Origin: Fibrobacter sp.
GTDB lineage: Bacteria > Fibrobacterota > Fibrobacteria > Fibrobacterales > Fibrobacteraceae
Direction of reading: 5' to 3'
DNA: 64,000 nt
Assembly: GCA_017412605.1 (NCBI GenBank)
Contig: JAFPWY010000013.1
Location: forward strand, 1 to 64,000
Shown: positions 50,927 to 58,498 of the stretch, one piece after another
How positions within the stretch are numbered: position 1 is the stretch's first letter
Layout of the letters: each line of letters begins with the position of its first letter
The notes under the pieces: generated by a model
Databases searched by the model: none
Seen by the model: the letters and a program-made list of their open reading frames with translations, nothing else
Told to the model about the DNA's origin: nothing
Translations under genes and position numbers: made by a program

Positions 50927-52099
50927 ATGAAAAAGAAATTCCTTGTTTTGTGCAGCTTGCTTGCGTTTTGGGCCTGTTCGGATGACAAGAGTGATGATGG
51001 ATCTTCTGCTGAACGGTTGTTTTTGGCAGCCTTGAACGGCGAGGATATTGAAGAGGACTCGGATGATTTGGATGAGAGGCGCCGTTCGTCCTCTAGCTCC
51101 TGGGACGAGGAAGCCTCCGATCCGGAAGAATGGGACGAAGACTACACTTCGGAAGAATGGGATGAAGACCACGATTGGGATGATGGCTTTGATTCGGATG
51201 AAGATTTTTATGACGACTCGGATGAATGGGATGAACGTTCCTCCAGTTCTAAAAAAACGGATGAGGTGCGCAGTTCGTCTTCTGCCGACAAGAGCCCAGA
51301 GTCTTTTGATAATCCGGAAGTCAATATAAAGCCCGAGTCATCTTCTAGCAATTCGAGTTCGAGTGCCGAGTCATCTTCCAGTAATTCAAGTTCGAGCGCC
51401 AGGTCATCTTCAAGTTCCTATAAGAATTGCTGTTCTGATATTCCTCCGATTTCTGATAAACCCTTGTATACCGATTTATGGTATGGGGATCTCGTTGCTG
51501 TGAATACGGATGTTTATGCGGGGGAAACGTGGCATAATAGAGATGTTGGTTTATGGTTTACGAACTCGGATTCCATTGACGGTGGAGAGTCAAGAATTAT
51601 TTGGCCGGTACTTCCCGGAACGGCGTATTATGAAGCTTCCCTAGACCCAATAATTGAATATTGCGGTGGCCTGTGTGGCGAGTTCCAATTGGACGGGAAC
51701 GCTCTTTCTTATGATCCGTTTGTTGCCGTCGGTTTTGACTTGGTGGGGCTTGACTCTAACGGAAGGGATATCGCCGTTGATGTTTCGAATTGGGAAGGTA
51801 TTTGTATTCAGTATACGGCGGATGTTATTCCTACTCTATTGCTGGATCTTGGAGACTCGGTCAATGAAACAGTGGAATACGATTTGCCTAGGGTTCGGTT
51901 GCCCAAGAGCGTTTCTGGAGCAGGTAGATGTTATTTATGGAGCGACTTTGAGCAAGAAGGGTGGGGTCGGAGAGGCCATATTACGGGCGAACAAGCAGCC
52001 ACACAGCTAGTCAAGATTGTGTTCAAGATACAAGCTATAGATCGCTCGAAGGGCTATTTCAGTATCGTGTCGCTTGGGACTGTAAAGGGAAATAAGTAA
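50927..52099 (+). CDS. acidic, Ser-linker lipoprotein with CBM-like C-terminal domain
   Basis: A 390-residue lipoprotein (lipobox AFWAC, Cys15). Residues about 25-110 are extremely acidic (DEDHDWDDGFDSDEDFYDD), and about 110-180 form Ser-rich linkers encoded by 33-bp tandem repeats. The C-terminal about 210 residues form a beta-rich domain beginning YTDLWYGDLVAVNTDVYAG. The segment WEGICIQYTADVIPTLLLDLGD, then VRLPKSVSG, YLWSDFEQEGWGR and LVKIVFKIQ resembles galactose-binding-like carbohydrate-binding folds (CBM11 type), as in other Fibrobacter surface proteins. GAGGAGG lies 6-8 nt before ATG 50927. A role in substrate attachment is inference. Confidence 0.75.
   Translation: MKKKFLVLCSLLAFWACSDDKSDDGSSAERLFLAALNGEDIEEDSDDLDERRRSSSSSWDEEASDPEEWDEDYTSEEWDEDHDWDDGFDSDEDFYDDSDEWDERSSSSKKTDEVRSSSSADKSPESFDNPEVNIKPESSSSNSSSSAESSSSNSSSSARSSSSSYKNCCSDIPPISDKPLYTDLWYGDLVAVNTDVYAGETWHNRDVGLWFTNSDSIDGGESRIIWPVLPGTAYYEASLDPIIEYCGGLCGEFQLDGNALSYDPFVAVGFDLVGLDSNGRDIAVDVSNWEGICIQYTADVIPTLLLDLGDSVNETVEYDLPRVRLPKSVSGAGRCYLWSDFEQEGWGRRGHITGEQAATQLVKIVFKIQAIDRSKGYFSIVSLGTVKGNK
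51338..51417 (+). repeat. 33-bp tandem repeats coding Ser-rich linker
   Basis: Units at 51338-51370 and 51371-51403, plus a partial third copy to 51417, each beginning TCATCTTC and coding SSSSNSSSSAE/R. Such tracts can change length by slippage. Confidence 0.85.
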
Positions 52100-52113
52100 A
52101 GCCCTAGGGCGTT

Positions 52114-53217
52114 TTATTTCCAGCGGAACATGCCCGTAATGCCAGCGGGAACGCAGAAGACAATCATCGGAATCTGGATGAGTTCCACAGGCAAGAAGGC
52201 GAACATGCGCCGCTTGGAATGCAACTTCCACGAGGCGATGCTCAAAAAGACAAAGTCGACGACAATCTTGGGCAAGATGCTGAAAACGCACCACTGCCAC
52301 GGGCAATCCAAAAAGAGAACGCACCAGGGACTCACGAACATCCAGATGTAGTATGTGTAGATCAAGGTGAGGAGCAGGATATAGGCCTTGCTCTCGTAGT
52401 TGGTGCCGTTACTGCTCCAGCGGGCGCGCTGGTTGAACAGCTGCTTCCACGTATGTACGGGGGCGGTCTCGATGACGGCGTCCTTGTCGAGGTTGTAGCA
52501 CACCTTTGTGCCCGGGACTTTCATCATCTTGTGGATGAGCATGTCGTCGTCGCCGCTCGAGAGGTTGATGAGGTCGCCGAAACCTCCGACCTGGAAGAAC
52601 AGGTCCTTCTTGTAGGCAAGGCATGCAGCCGATGCGACAATCGGGTGCCCGAGACTAAAGCCCGCGGCTTCCATGGCGGTATAGCCGAGCGTTTCGAGCT
52701 TTTGGTAAAGGTGCGGCATAGAACGGGTGCCGTTGTTCTGCTTGGGCCCCTGCACAATGCTGACTCCGTCCACGAAACGCCCTGCCATCGCGGTAATCCA
52801 GCTCTTGCGCGGGATGCAGTCGGCGTCCATCGTCAGGAGCACTTCGTTTTTGGCAATCTTGAATGCGCTTTCGAGGGCGCGCTTCTTGGGGCTTGCAATT
52901 TGCGGCAGGTCGGGGGAGAGACTTAGGACGCGGAACCGCGGGTGTGTTGCGGCGAATTTTTCAAGGATTTCGCGGGTAGAGTCCGTGGAGCGGTCGTTTA
53001 CGCAGATGACTTCCCATTCGCCGGTGTAGTCCTGCTCGGCAAGCGCTTCCAATGTGCGCTGGGCGAATTCCTCTTCGTTCCTCATCGGCACCACGACCGA
53101 GACGCTCGGGGTCGCCTTGGGACCTTTATAGCGGTGCGTGCGGACAAGCCCTATTATGAAGAATAGGAACAGGAGTGCGTAGAGCGCGGTGAGGCTTGCG
53201 ATGATGATGCCACCCAT
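52114..53217 (-). CDS. membrane-bound GT2 family glycosyltransferase
   Basis: A 367-residue inner-membrane glycosyltransferase. One N-terminal helix (ASLTALYALLFLFFIIGLV) is followed by a GT-A catalytic domain: SVSVVVPMRNEEEFAQRTLEALAEQDY, ICVNDRSTDSTREIL, the DxD motif in LLTMDADCIPRKSW, GDDDMLIHKM and NQRARWSSNG (the Q-x-x-R-W motif of processive/GT2 membrane enzymes). Three or four C-terminal helices follow. It may act in lipopolysaccharide, capsule or glycolipid synthesis; the adjacent divergent lpxA makes an envelope-lipid role attractive but unproven. TATATTT lies 6 nt upstream of the start. Confidence 0.9.
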   Translation of the reverse strand: MGGIIIASLTALYALLFLFFIIGLVRTHRYKGPKATPSVSVVVPMRNEEEFAQRTLEALAEQDYTGEWEVICVNDRSTDSTREILEKFAATHPRFRVLSLSPDLPQIASPKKRALESAFKIAKNEVLLTMDADCIPRKSWITAMAGRFVDGVSIVQGPKQNNGTRSMPHLYQKLETLGYTAMEAAGFSLGHPIVASAACLAYKKDLFFQVGGFGDLINLSSGDDDMLIHKMMKVPGTKVCYNLDKDAVIETAPVHTWKQLFNQRARWSSNGTNYESKAYILLLTLIYTYYIWMFVSPWCVLFLDCPWQWCVFSILPKIVVDFVFLSIASWKLHSKRRMFAFLPVELIQIPMIVFCVPAGITGMFRWK

Positions 53218-53223
53218 GGGCCG

Positions 53224-53230
53224 AAATATA
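53224..53230 (-). promoter_or_regulatory. -10 element of the GT2 gene, leaderless position
   Basis: On the minus strand TATATTTC ends 6 nt before ATG 53217. Confidence 0.5.
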
Positions 53231-53246
53231 GTAAACCACTAATTAC

Positions 53247-53253
53247 TATCTTT
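53247..53253 (+). promoter_or_regulatory. -7 element of lpxA, leaderless position
   Basis: TATCTTTA ends 5 nt before ATG 53259. It sits 16 bp from the divergent GT2 element in a 41-bp gap. Confidence 0.5.
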
Positions 53254-53258
53254 ACCGC

Positions 53259-54026
53259 ATGCTTCATCCTTCCGCATTTGTTCACCCACAAGCTAAAGTC
53301 CATGAGTCCGCCTCGGTCGGGCCCTGGTGCCTAGTGGACGAAGGTGCCGAAATCGGTCCGGGAGTCATTCTCGAGAGCCGTGTGCATGTGTACGGCGGGG
53401 TCTCCATTGCTGCCAATACCCACGTGTACGATGGTGCCGTCCTTGGGGCGCCCCCGCAGGATCTCAAGTATGCTGGGGAACCGACCCGCCTAGAAATCAG
53501 TGAAAATTGTGTCATTCGTGAATATTGTACGCTCAACCGTGGTACGGTACAGGGGGGCGGTTGCACCCGCATTGCCACTGGAGTGCTTCTCATGGCCTAT
53601 ACTCATGTCGGCCATGATTGCGATATCGGAGAACATGCGGTAATATCCAACGGCTGCCAGCTTGGTGGACACGTTCGTATCGGCAAGTATGCTACGCTTG
53701 GTGGAGTGACCGGGGTCCAGCAGCGCAACCAGGTCGGCGCCTACGCCTTTGTGGGCGGTACGCTCAAGGTAGACCGGGACGTTCCTCCGGCTAGCAAGGC
53801 TTTTGGTATCCCGCCCAAGTGGGGCGGACTGAATCTCCATGCCCTGCGGTTACATACAAGCGAATTCCCTCCTTCCCGCATCGATGCGCTTTCTCGGGCT
53901 TTCCATGCCCTTTACCGGAGCGGTCGCCCGATTGCCGAGGTAATCGATGAATTGAAAAAAAGCCCGGAACCTCTGTTCCAGACCTTTTTCGACGATCATT
54001 GGTCAGGGACGCTGATTCGCCCCTGA
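53259..54026 (+). CDS. lpxA: UDP-N-acetylglucosamine O-acyltransferase
   Basis: First enzyme of lipid A synthesis, transferring a hydroxyacyl chain from ACP to UDP-GlcNAc in the cytoplasm. The 255-residue protein is a left-handed beta-helix of hexapeptide repeats starting MLHPSAFVHPQAKVHESASVGPW. Diagnostic LpxA features are VLGAPPQDLKYAGEPT (donor loop), AYTHVGHDCDIG (catalytic His119), GGVTGVQQRNQVGAYAFVGGTLKVDRDVPP, and the C-terminal helical bundle (LSRAFHALYRSG). No lpxB, lpxD or fabZ is adjacent, unlike in many Gram-negatives. Confidence 0.95.
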   Translation: MLHPSAFVHPQAKVHESASVGPWCLVDEGAEIGPGVILESRVHVYGGVSIAANTHVYDGAVLGAPPQDLKYAGEPTRLEISENCVIREYCTLNRGTVQGGGCTRIATGVLLMAYTHVGHDCDIGEHAVISNGCQLGGHVRIGKYATLGGVTGVQQRNQVGAYAFVGGTLKVDRDVPPASKAFGIPPKWGGLNLHALRLHTSEFPPSRIDALSRAFHALYRSGRPIAEVIDELKKSPEPLFQTFFDDHWSGTLIRP

Positions 54027-54042
54027 TTTCTCTGGGTAAAAT

Positions 54043-55230
54043 TTACTGTATCAATGCGTTCGGGAATCCTGTGAACCACGCATTTGCCTGACGGTCGTAC
54101 GCCTGGAATCCGCCGACAAAGGTAAATCCCCAATAGTGGAATGACATGCCATATTTTAGTGCGGCTGCTACGGTTTCTTTTGCCCACCTGGCCTTTGCTT
54201 CTGCAGAGGGGAGCGTTTGATGATCTTCTTGGCAAGAGGCTTTATTTGCTTGGATTGTTCCGCCCGAAATACCGAATTCGCCCATGTTCAGGGGAATGAC
54301 GTCAGTGCCGTTTACATCCGGGTAGAGCGTTTTTGCTATCCTGACGTAAGATTTGAGGTCGGCGTCGGCATTGTTCGAATATACGGCATCGCCCAGGCAA
54401 TCGGAATTGTGCCCCTGGTGGCTGAACGTGTAGGGCTCGTAATAGTGCCCGCTATAGATGATGTTGCCGTCCTGGGGTAGGTTGAGGACTCCCAGTCGAT
54501 CGAATTTTGCCGCATTGTTGGATTCGAACATGATTGTCTTGTTTTTCGCCACGGCTCTGATGACCTGGTAGGCGCTGAGGAGTACGTCGTTGAGCAGCGC
54601 TGTGTCAGGGATTGTCGGCTCGTTGAGAATGTCAAAAACAATCATGGAGTCGGGGAATTGGTCGAATTCGGCGGCAATTTGACTCCAAAGAGCGACAAAG
54701 TGCTCTTTTTCCGCCTGAAAAAGGGCTATAGTATCGGCTTTTCCACGGTGTGCGCCGCCACCGAGATGGTTGAGCTCTACGTAATGGTGGAAGTCGAGGA
54801 GCACGACTAGCCCTTCATTGATGGCTAGCGTAACGTCTTCCTTGACTCCGGCGAGCATTTCCGGGTCGACAGTGTGCGTTTCACGGTCGGAATATCTTTG
54901 CCAGCGGACGGGAAGACGGATGGAGTTGAAACCAGCATCCTTGACAATTTTGAAGTCTTCATCCTTGATTGGGTTGCTCCAGCAGGCGTCGGTGTGGCAG
55001 TTGGGGGCATCGCCTTCCCAGGAGTTGCCGAAGTTGATGCCTTTGCCCAGGCGTGCGTTCATGATGCGCCCGGCTGAATAGTCGACGGGAACGGCTTTTC
55101 TGCCCCCGTTTTCACCCGGGTCCGATACGGCTGCTGCCGGAGGTGCGCTGCTGCTGTCGCATGCGACAAGGCTTGTCGACATGCCTACGATGGCAGAAAT
55201 CGCAAAAAGGAAAAGTAAACTTTTTTTCAT
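54043..55230 (-). CDS. GH5 family endoglucanase-like lipoprotein
   Basis: A 395-residue surface or periplasmic lipoprotein (lipobox LVAC, Cys24) with a GH5 (beta/alpha)8 catalytic domain from about residue 55. Visible GH5 marks: GINFGNSWEG, FNSIRLPVRW (conserved Arg), LLDFHHYVELN, the acid/base Glu204 in FDILNEPTIPD, HYYEPYTFSHQG, and the nucleophile Glu318 in NMGEFGISGG. Likely substrates are cellulose or another beta-1,4-glucan. No CBM or sorting domain is attached, so lipid anchoring would hold it to the cell. GGAGG is 7 nt before ATG 55230. Confidence 0.92.
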   Translation of the reverse strand: MKKSLLFLFAISAIVGMSTSLVACDSSSAPPAAAVSDPGENGGRKAVPVDYSAGRIMNARLGKGINFGNSWEGDAPNCHTDACWSNPIKDEDFKIVKDAGFNSIRLPVRWQRYSDRETHTVDPEMLAGVKEDVTLAINEGLVVLLDFHHYVELNHLGGGAHRGKADTIALFQAEKEHFVALWSQIAAEFDQFPDSMIVFDILNEPTIPDTALLNDVLLSAYQVIRAVAKNKTIMFESNNAAKFDRLGVLNLPQDGNIIYSGHYYEPYTFSHQGHNSDCLGDAVYSNNADADLKSYVRIAKTLYPDVNGTDVIPLNMGEFGISGGTIQANKASCQEDHQTLPSAEAKARWAKETVAAALKYGMSFHYWGFTFVGGFQAYDRQANAWFTGFPNALIQ

Positions 55231-55403
55231 AGTGAATCCTCCGTTAGGGCCCTTTGTAAAAATACTTAAATTAAAATGGTCGCAGGCCGAAATCCCCAAA
55301 ATAAAGTGTTTACGTAAGTAACCATGATTTGGGCCACAAAATCAGCCTTTATGCGCTTTTCGCTTCTGTAAATCCATCACATTTTTCTGCACTACAAATT
55401 CAA

Positions 55404-55427
55404 ATGGCCGAAAAACAAGCTATATTG
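55404..55427 (+). promoter_or_regulatory. promoter region of the 55460 operon, shared motif with glgA
   Basis: A 23-bp stretch (ATGGCCGAAAA...GCTATATT) agreeing with 42457-42479 at 20 of 23 positions. It contains the -10-like box TATATTG (55421-55427). The distance to the coding start gives a leader of about 25-30 nt carrying GGAG. Confidence 0.5.
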
Positions 55428-55459
55428 TAGCCAATCCGAATATGGAGATTTGTACCTAT

Positions 55460-56203
55460 ATGAATGGAAATTTGAAAAAAGCCATATGGACGGGTGCCCT
55501 CGCCGCACTGGTCCTAGCCTCTTCGTCTTTTGCAGGTTATGGGTTCAGCGATTATCGCGACCGTGACCAGTCCCGCTTCGTGATGAAGCCCGCGAAGCCT
55601 TTCCGCCCCGATAAGGAAGTTGTCACGGTGGTTATGCGTGAAGCTATTCCTCGTGGTGGTGGTTACACTTACCAGTATCCCCGCGAAAACCCCGAGCCGG
55701 TTCTCACGGACAAGTATGCCATGGAAGGCGCTCTTTCCATGGAAATCGAACTTATCGCCAGCGACTACTCCGGCGTTGCTATTTGTATTGCCGGTTCCGT
55801 CGACTTGACCCCCTATCTCGAAGAGGGCGTCCTTGAGTTCTGGATCAAGGGTGCCAAGGGCGGCGAAAACGCCCTGTTCGTGCTGGTGGACGATGGTGTG
55901 AAGAGTGGCGGCGAATCCCTGCAGGTCAAGCTCCGTTCCAAGAGTCTCGGCGAAATCACCACCGAATGGAAGCACTTCAGCATTCCTCTGAAGCTGTTCG
56001 GCAACACCGGTGTCTACTGGGATGCCAAGAACACGCGCGAAGTGATGCTCCCGTTCGCCTGGGACAAGTTCAAGGGTTTCCGTCTTGAAGTCCGTAAGGA
56101 TGAAAACGAGTCCTTCAAGGTCTGGATAGACGATATCGTAATCAAGAAGCACGGCAAGCCGTACGAAGGCCCGGCCTACTATCCGTTCCGCAACGAGATT
56201 TAA
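55460..56203 (+). CDS. secreted CBM11-like / galactose-binding-fold protein
   Basis: A 247-residue exported protein, first gene of the outer-membrane operon. A signal peptide (to about SSFA, residue 25) is followed by one beta-sandwich domain with the hallmarks of CBM11-like/galactose-binding folds: LEFWIKGAKGGENALFVLVDDG, SLGEITTEWKHFSIPLKLFG, and FAWDKFKGFRLEVRKDENESFKVWIDDIVIKKHG, closing with the strand order typical of calcium-binding CBMs. There is no lipobox and no sorting domain, so it is probably periplasmic or held by the neighbouring barrel proteins. ATG 55460 was preferred over 55442 because GGAG lies between them. Glucan binding is inferred. Confidence 0.75.
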   Translation: MNGNLKKAIWTGALAALVLASSSFAGYGFSDYRDRDQSRFVMKPAKPFRPDKEVVTVVMREAIPRGGGYTYQYPRENPEPVLTDKYAMEGALSMEIELIASDYSGVAICIAGSVDLTPYLEEGVLEFWIKGAKGGENALFVLVDDGVKSGGESLQVKLRSKSLGEITTEWKHFSIPLKLFGNTGVYWDAKNTREVMLPFAWDKFKGFRLEVRKDENESFKVWIDDIVIKKHGKPYEGPAYYPFRNEI

Positions 56204-56212
56204 GAGGATTTT

Positions 56213-58483
56213 ATGCGCAAACCAGTTTTTAGTATTTTACTTGCTTCTTGCCTCGGCGCGGCTTGGGCACTTCCTCCGCAGTTGCAACTTGACTCCCTTC
56301 ACGCAGCGTTGGACACCATGTCCAACAACATGGAGTCCACTTTGCTTGGCAAAGACGACTTGCCGCTCGCGGTTTCCGGCTACATGGCCTTCCGCTTGAA
56401 GAATTTCCAGTATAGCGAGCCGAGCCCCTGGGTCCGGGATGACCGAGCCAGGACGGCAGTGGATGCTACGCTCAACGTGAACGTGGTCGCCATGCCGAAC
56501 TCCTACATCACGTTGTTCACGAATCTGTCGTTCCCGTTCGACATGACCGGTACGTACACGAACAACCTGGCGAAGAACCCGACGAACGCCCCGTCGAACG
56601 ACGAACGCGTTCTCTACGACCACTCAACGGACTACTACTCCTCCACGCTTAACGAAGAATTCAACGTGGGTGTGGACATCCGTGCCGGCGTCTTTGGCGC
56701 CTATGTCACGGCCGGCGGTGTTATCTGGGCAAACGCCTCCCCGCTTACCATGTGGGAACGCGAAACCATGGCCCGCTTCTCCTGGCAGTATGAACTTTAC
56801 GAAGACGAAAAGACTGTCAGTACCTACTACAAGGAAAAGTCCTTCAAGCCGGTTAAGGAAGGTGGTCGCGCGTTCTGGACCAACCGCTCGTTCGGTGGCG
56901 TCTTTGGTAACGTGTATCAGTTGCCCGCAAATATGAAGGCCCAGTTCCTTGTCTCGCAGCCGATGGATGCCGACGTGGGAACCCGCGATGGCTTGCGTAT
57001 GTACGGCGGTCAGCCGGGCGAACTTGAAATGGTGGGCTCCTACGACCTGCGCGGAAGTGTCTACCACGGCCGTGTCGCCAAGGAGAAGATTGCCGACAAT
57101 CTTACGCTCGGTGTCAACTACTTGGGCGTCGTCTATGACAAGGGTACGGTCTACGAACCGGAATTCAACCAGCAGTGGGTTGCCGCTGCCTATAGGTATG
57201 ACTCGATATTGGGTGCGAGCCCGGTGCTTCTCAACAACCATGTCGCTTCTCTTGATATCAAGGGCAATGTCACTCCAAAACTGTTCTTGATGGCCGATGC
57301 TGCCGTGAACATGGTGGACTCCTCTATCTTCTACCGCTCTTCCGAAACAAAGGGATATAGCGAAAATAATGCGAACTCCGGCTTCTCGGACGATGCCAAC
57401 CTCGACAAGTGGGGTAAACCTGAGGTGGGTGTGTACGTGAAGGCCCAGAGCAAGTATATCGAGGGTTGGCCGCTCACGGTCGAAGCCGCGTTCTTCTCCC
57501 AGAACTTCTATTCTCCGTATGCTATCACGAACCCGTCCCGCTTCCCGGGATGGCGCAAGGACGAAGCCTATTTGAACGGCGGTTCTCTCCGCTATTCGTC
57601 CAACCTCACTGGTGTTAACCTCAAATTGGAACCGACCTTCAACCGAGGCTACTTCGATTTGCAGTACGGCCTGCATCGCCAGGTCGTGGAAGGCCAGGAC
57701 GTTGTCGTGTTCAACTACCGCTTGAACGGTCGCGCCATGTGGGAAAGCTCGAATTCCTGGACCAAGCATAAACCGATTTTCGTTGCTGACTCCGGTAACT
57801 ACAATGGTGCCAATTACGTGAACCGTGCGGGCGTCCAGATGGCCGCTTCCGACGGTGTTAAGCAGTATCGCCAGCGTGGCGGCCTCTATGGTGGAACTTG
57901 GGAACTTTGGGAATCCTTTGCGGCCTACGACAATGCAGGCCAGATTGCGGACGGTGAGGTGCCCATGCATGCCAAGTGGGAATCTTACTTCTCCTTCATG
58001 GGTGGCTATGATATTGGCCATTGGTTCAATACCGACCGCAATATCATGATGACTGCCTTGATAGCCCTTTCTGGTGTGTCAAGTACAATAGCTCCGATTG
58101 CTTACAGCGAGAAACAGACCGACATGTTGCTGACGTCTTTCTATGGACAATTTGAACCGACTATCGCCATTACCACCAAGTTCCACATGGTGGGTATCCT
58201 CGGTCTTGAAACGTTCCGTTCCGACAAGACCTACGTGGCAGAAGAGTTGACCTCGTCTGTAGGCCAATCTTCTAATTACAAGTCGCAGGTGAATACGTTC
58301 CTGTTCAGGAAGGCTCCCATCAACTATAGGGAGACGGCTCTGGGTCTCGGCTTTGACTGGGATTTTGCTGACCGCGTCGGTCTGCACGTCCGTTACAAGT
58401 ACATGACCCATAGCGACGAGACGGTTTCTATAAACGACTGGCATTCCCATTACATTTCCGCCGAAACCAAGGCGTGGTTCTAA
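56213..58483 (+). CDS. outer-membrane beta-barrel protein 1 of the operon
   Basis: A 756-residue outer-membrane protein: signal peptide MRKPVFSILLASCLGAAWA, a short helical segment (LQLDSLHAALDTMSNNMESTLL), then a long series of alternating aromatic strands (DATLNVNVVAMPNSYITLFTNLSFPFD, FNVGVDIRAGVFGAYVTAGGVIW, KPEVGVYVKAQSKY) ending in a terminal Phe (SHYISAETKAWF), as in BAM substrates. It shares the (S/T)PLT element (NASPLTMWERE) and overall layout with the next two genes. No TonB box or plug domain is seen, so it is not a SusC-type receptor. The function is unknown; a porin or adhesin scaffold is likely. Confidence 0.75.
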   Translation: MRKPVFSILLASCLGAAWALPPQLQLDSLHAALDTMSNNMESTLLGKDDLPLAVSGYMAFRLKNFQYSEPSPWVRDDRARTAVDATLNVNVVAMPNSYITLFTNLSFPFDMTGTYTNNLAKNPTNAPSNDERVLYDHSTDYYSSTLNEEFNVGVDIRAGVFGAYVTAGGVIWANASPLTMWERETMARFSWQYELYEDEKTVSTYYKEKSFKPVKEGGRAFWTNRSFGGVFGNVYQLPANMKAQFLVSQPMDADVGTRDGLRMYGGQPGELEMVGSYDLRGSVYHGRVAKEKIADNLTLGVNYLGVVYDKGTVYEPEFNQQWVAAAYRYDSILGASPVLLNNHVASLDIKGNVTPKLFLMADAAVNMVDSSIFYRSSETKGYSENNANSGFSDDANLDKWGKPEVGVYVKAQSKYIEGWPLTVEAAFFSQNFYSPYAITNPSRFPGWRKDEAYLNGGSLRYSSNLTGVNLKLEPTFNRGYFDLQYGLHRQVVEGQDVVVFNYRLNGRAMWESSNSWTKHKPIFVADSGNYNGANYVNRAGVQMAASDGVKQYRQRGGLYGGTWELWESFAAYDNAGQIADGEVPMHAKWESYFSFMGGYDIGHWFNTDRNIMMTALIALSGVSSTIAPIAYSEKQTDMLLTSFYGQFEPTIAITTKFHMVGILGLETFRSDKTYVAEELTSSVGQSSNYKSQVNTFLFRKAPINYRETALGLGFDWDFADRVGLHVRYKYMTHSDETVSINDWHSHYISAETKAWF

Positions 58484-58498
58484 CGGAGGGTGCTAAAG

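Noticed and set aside
52100-52113. GCCCTAGGGC between two convergent stops as a terminator
   Set aside because: The stem has only 4 bp with a 2-nt loop, too small for a supported call.
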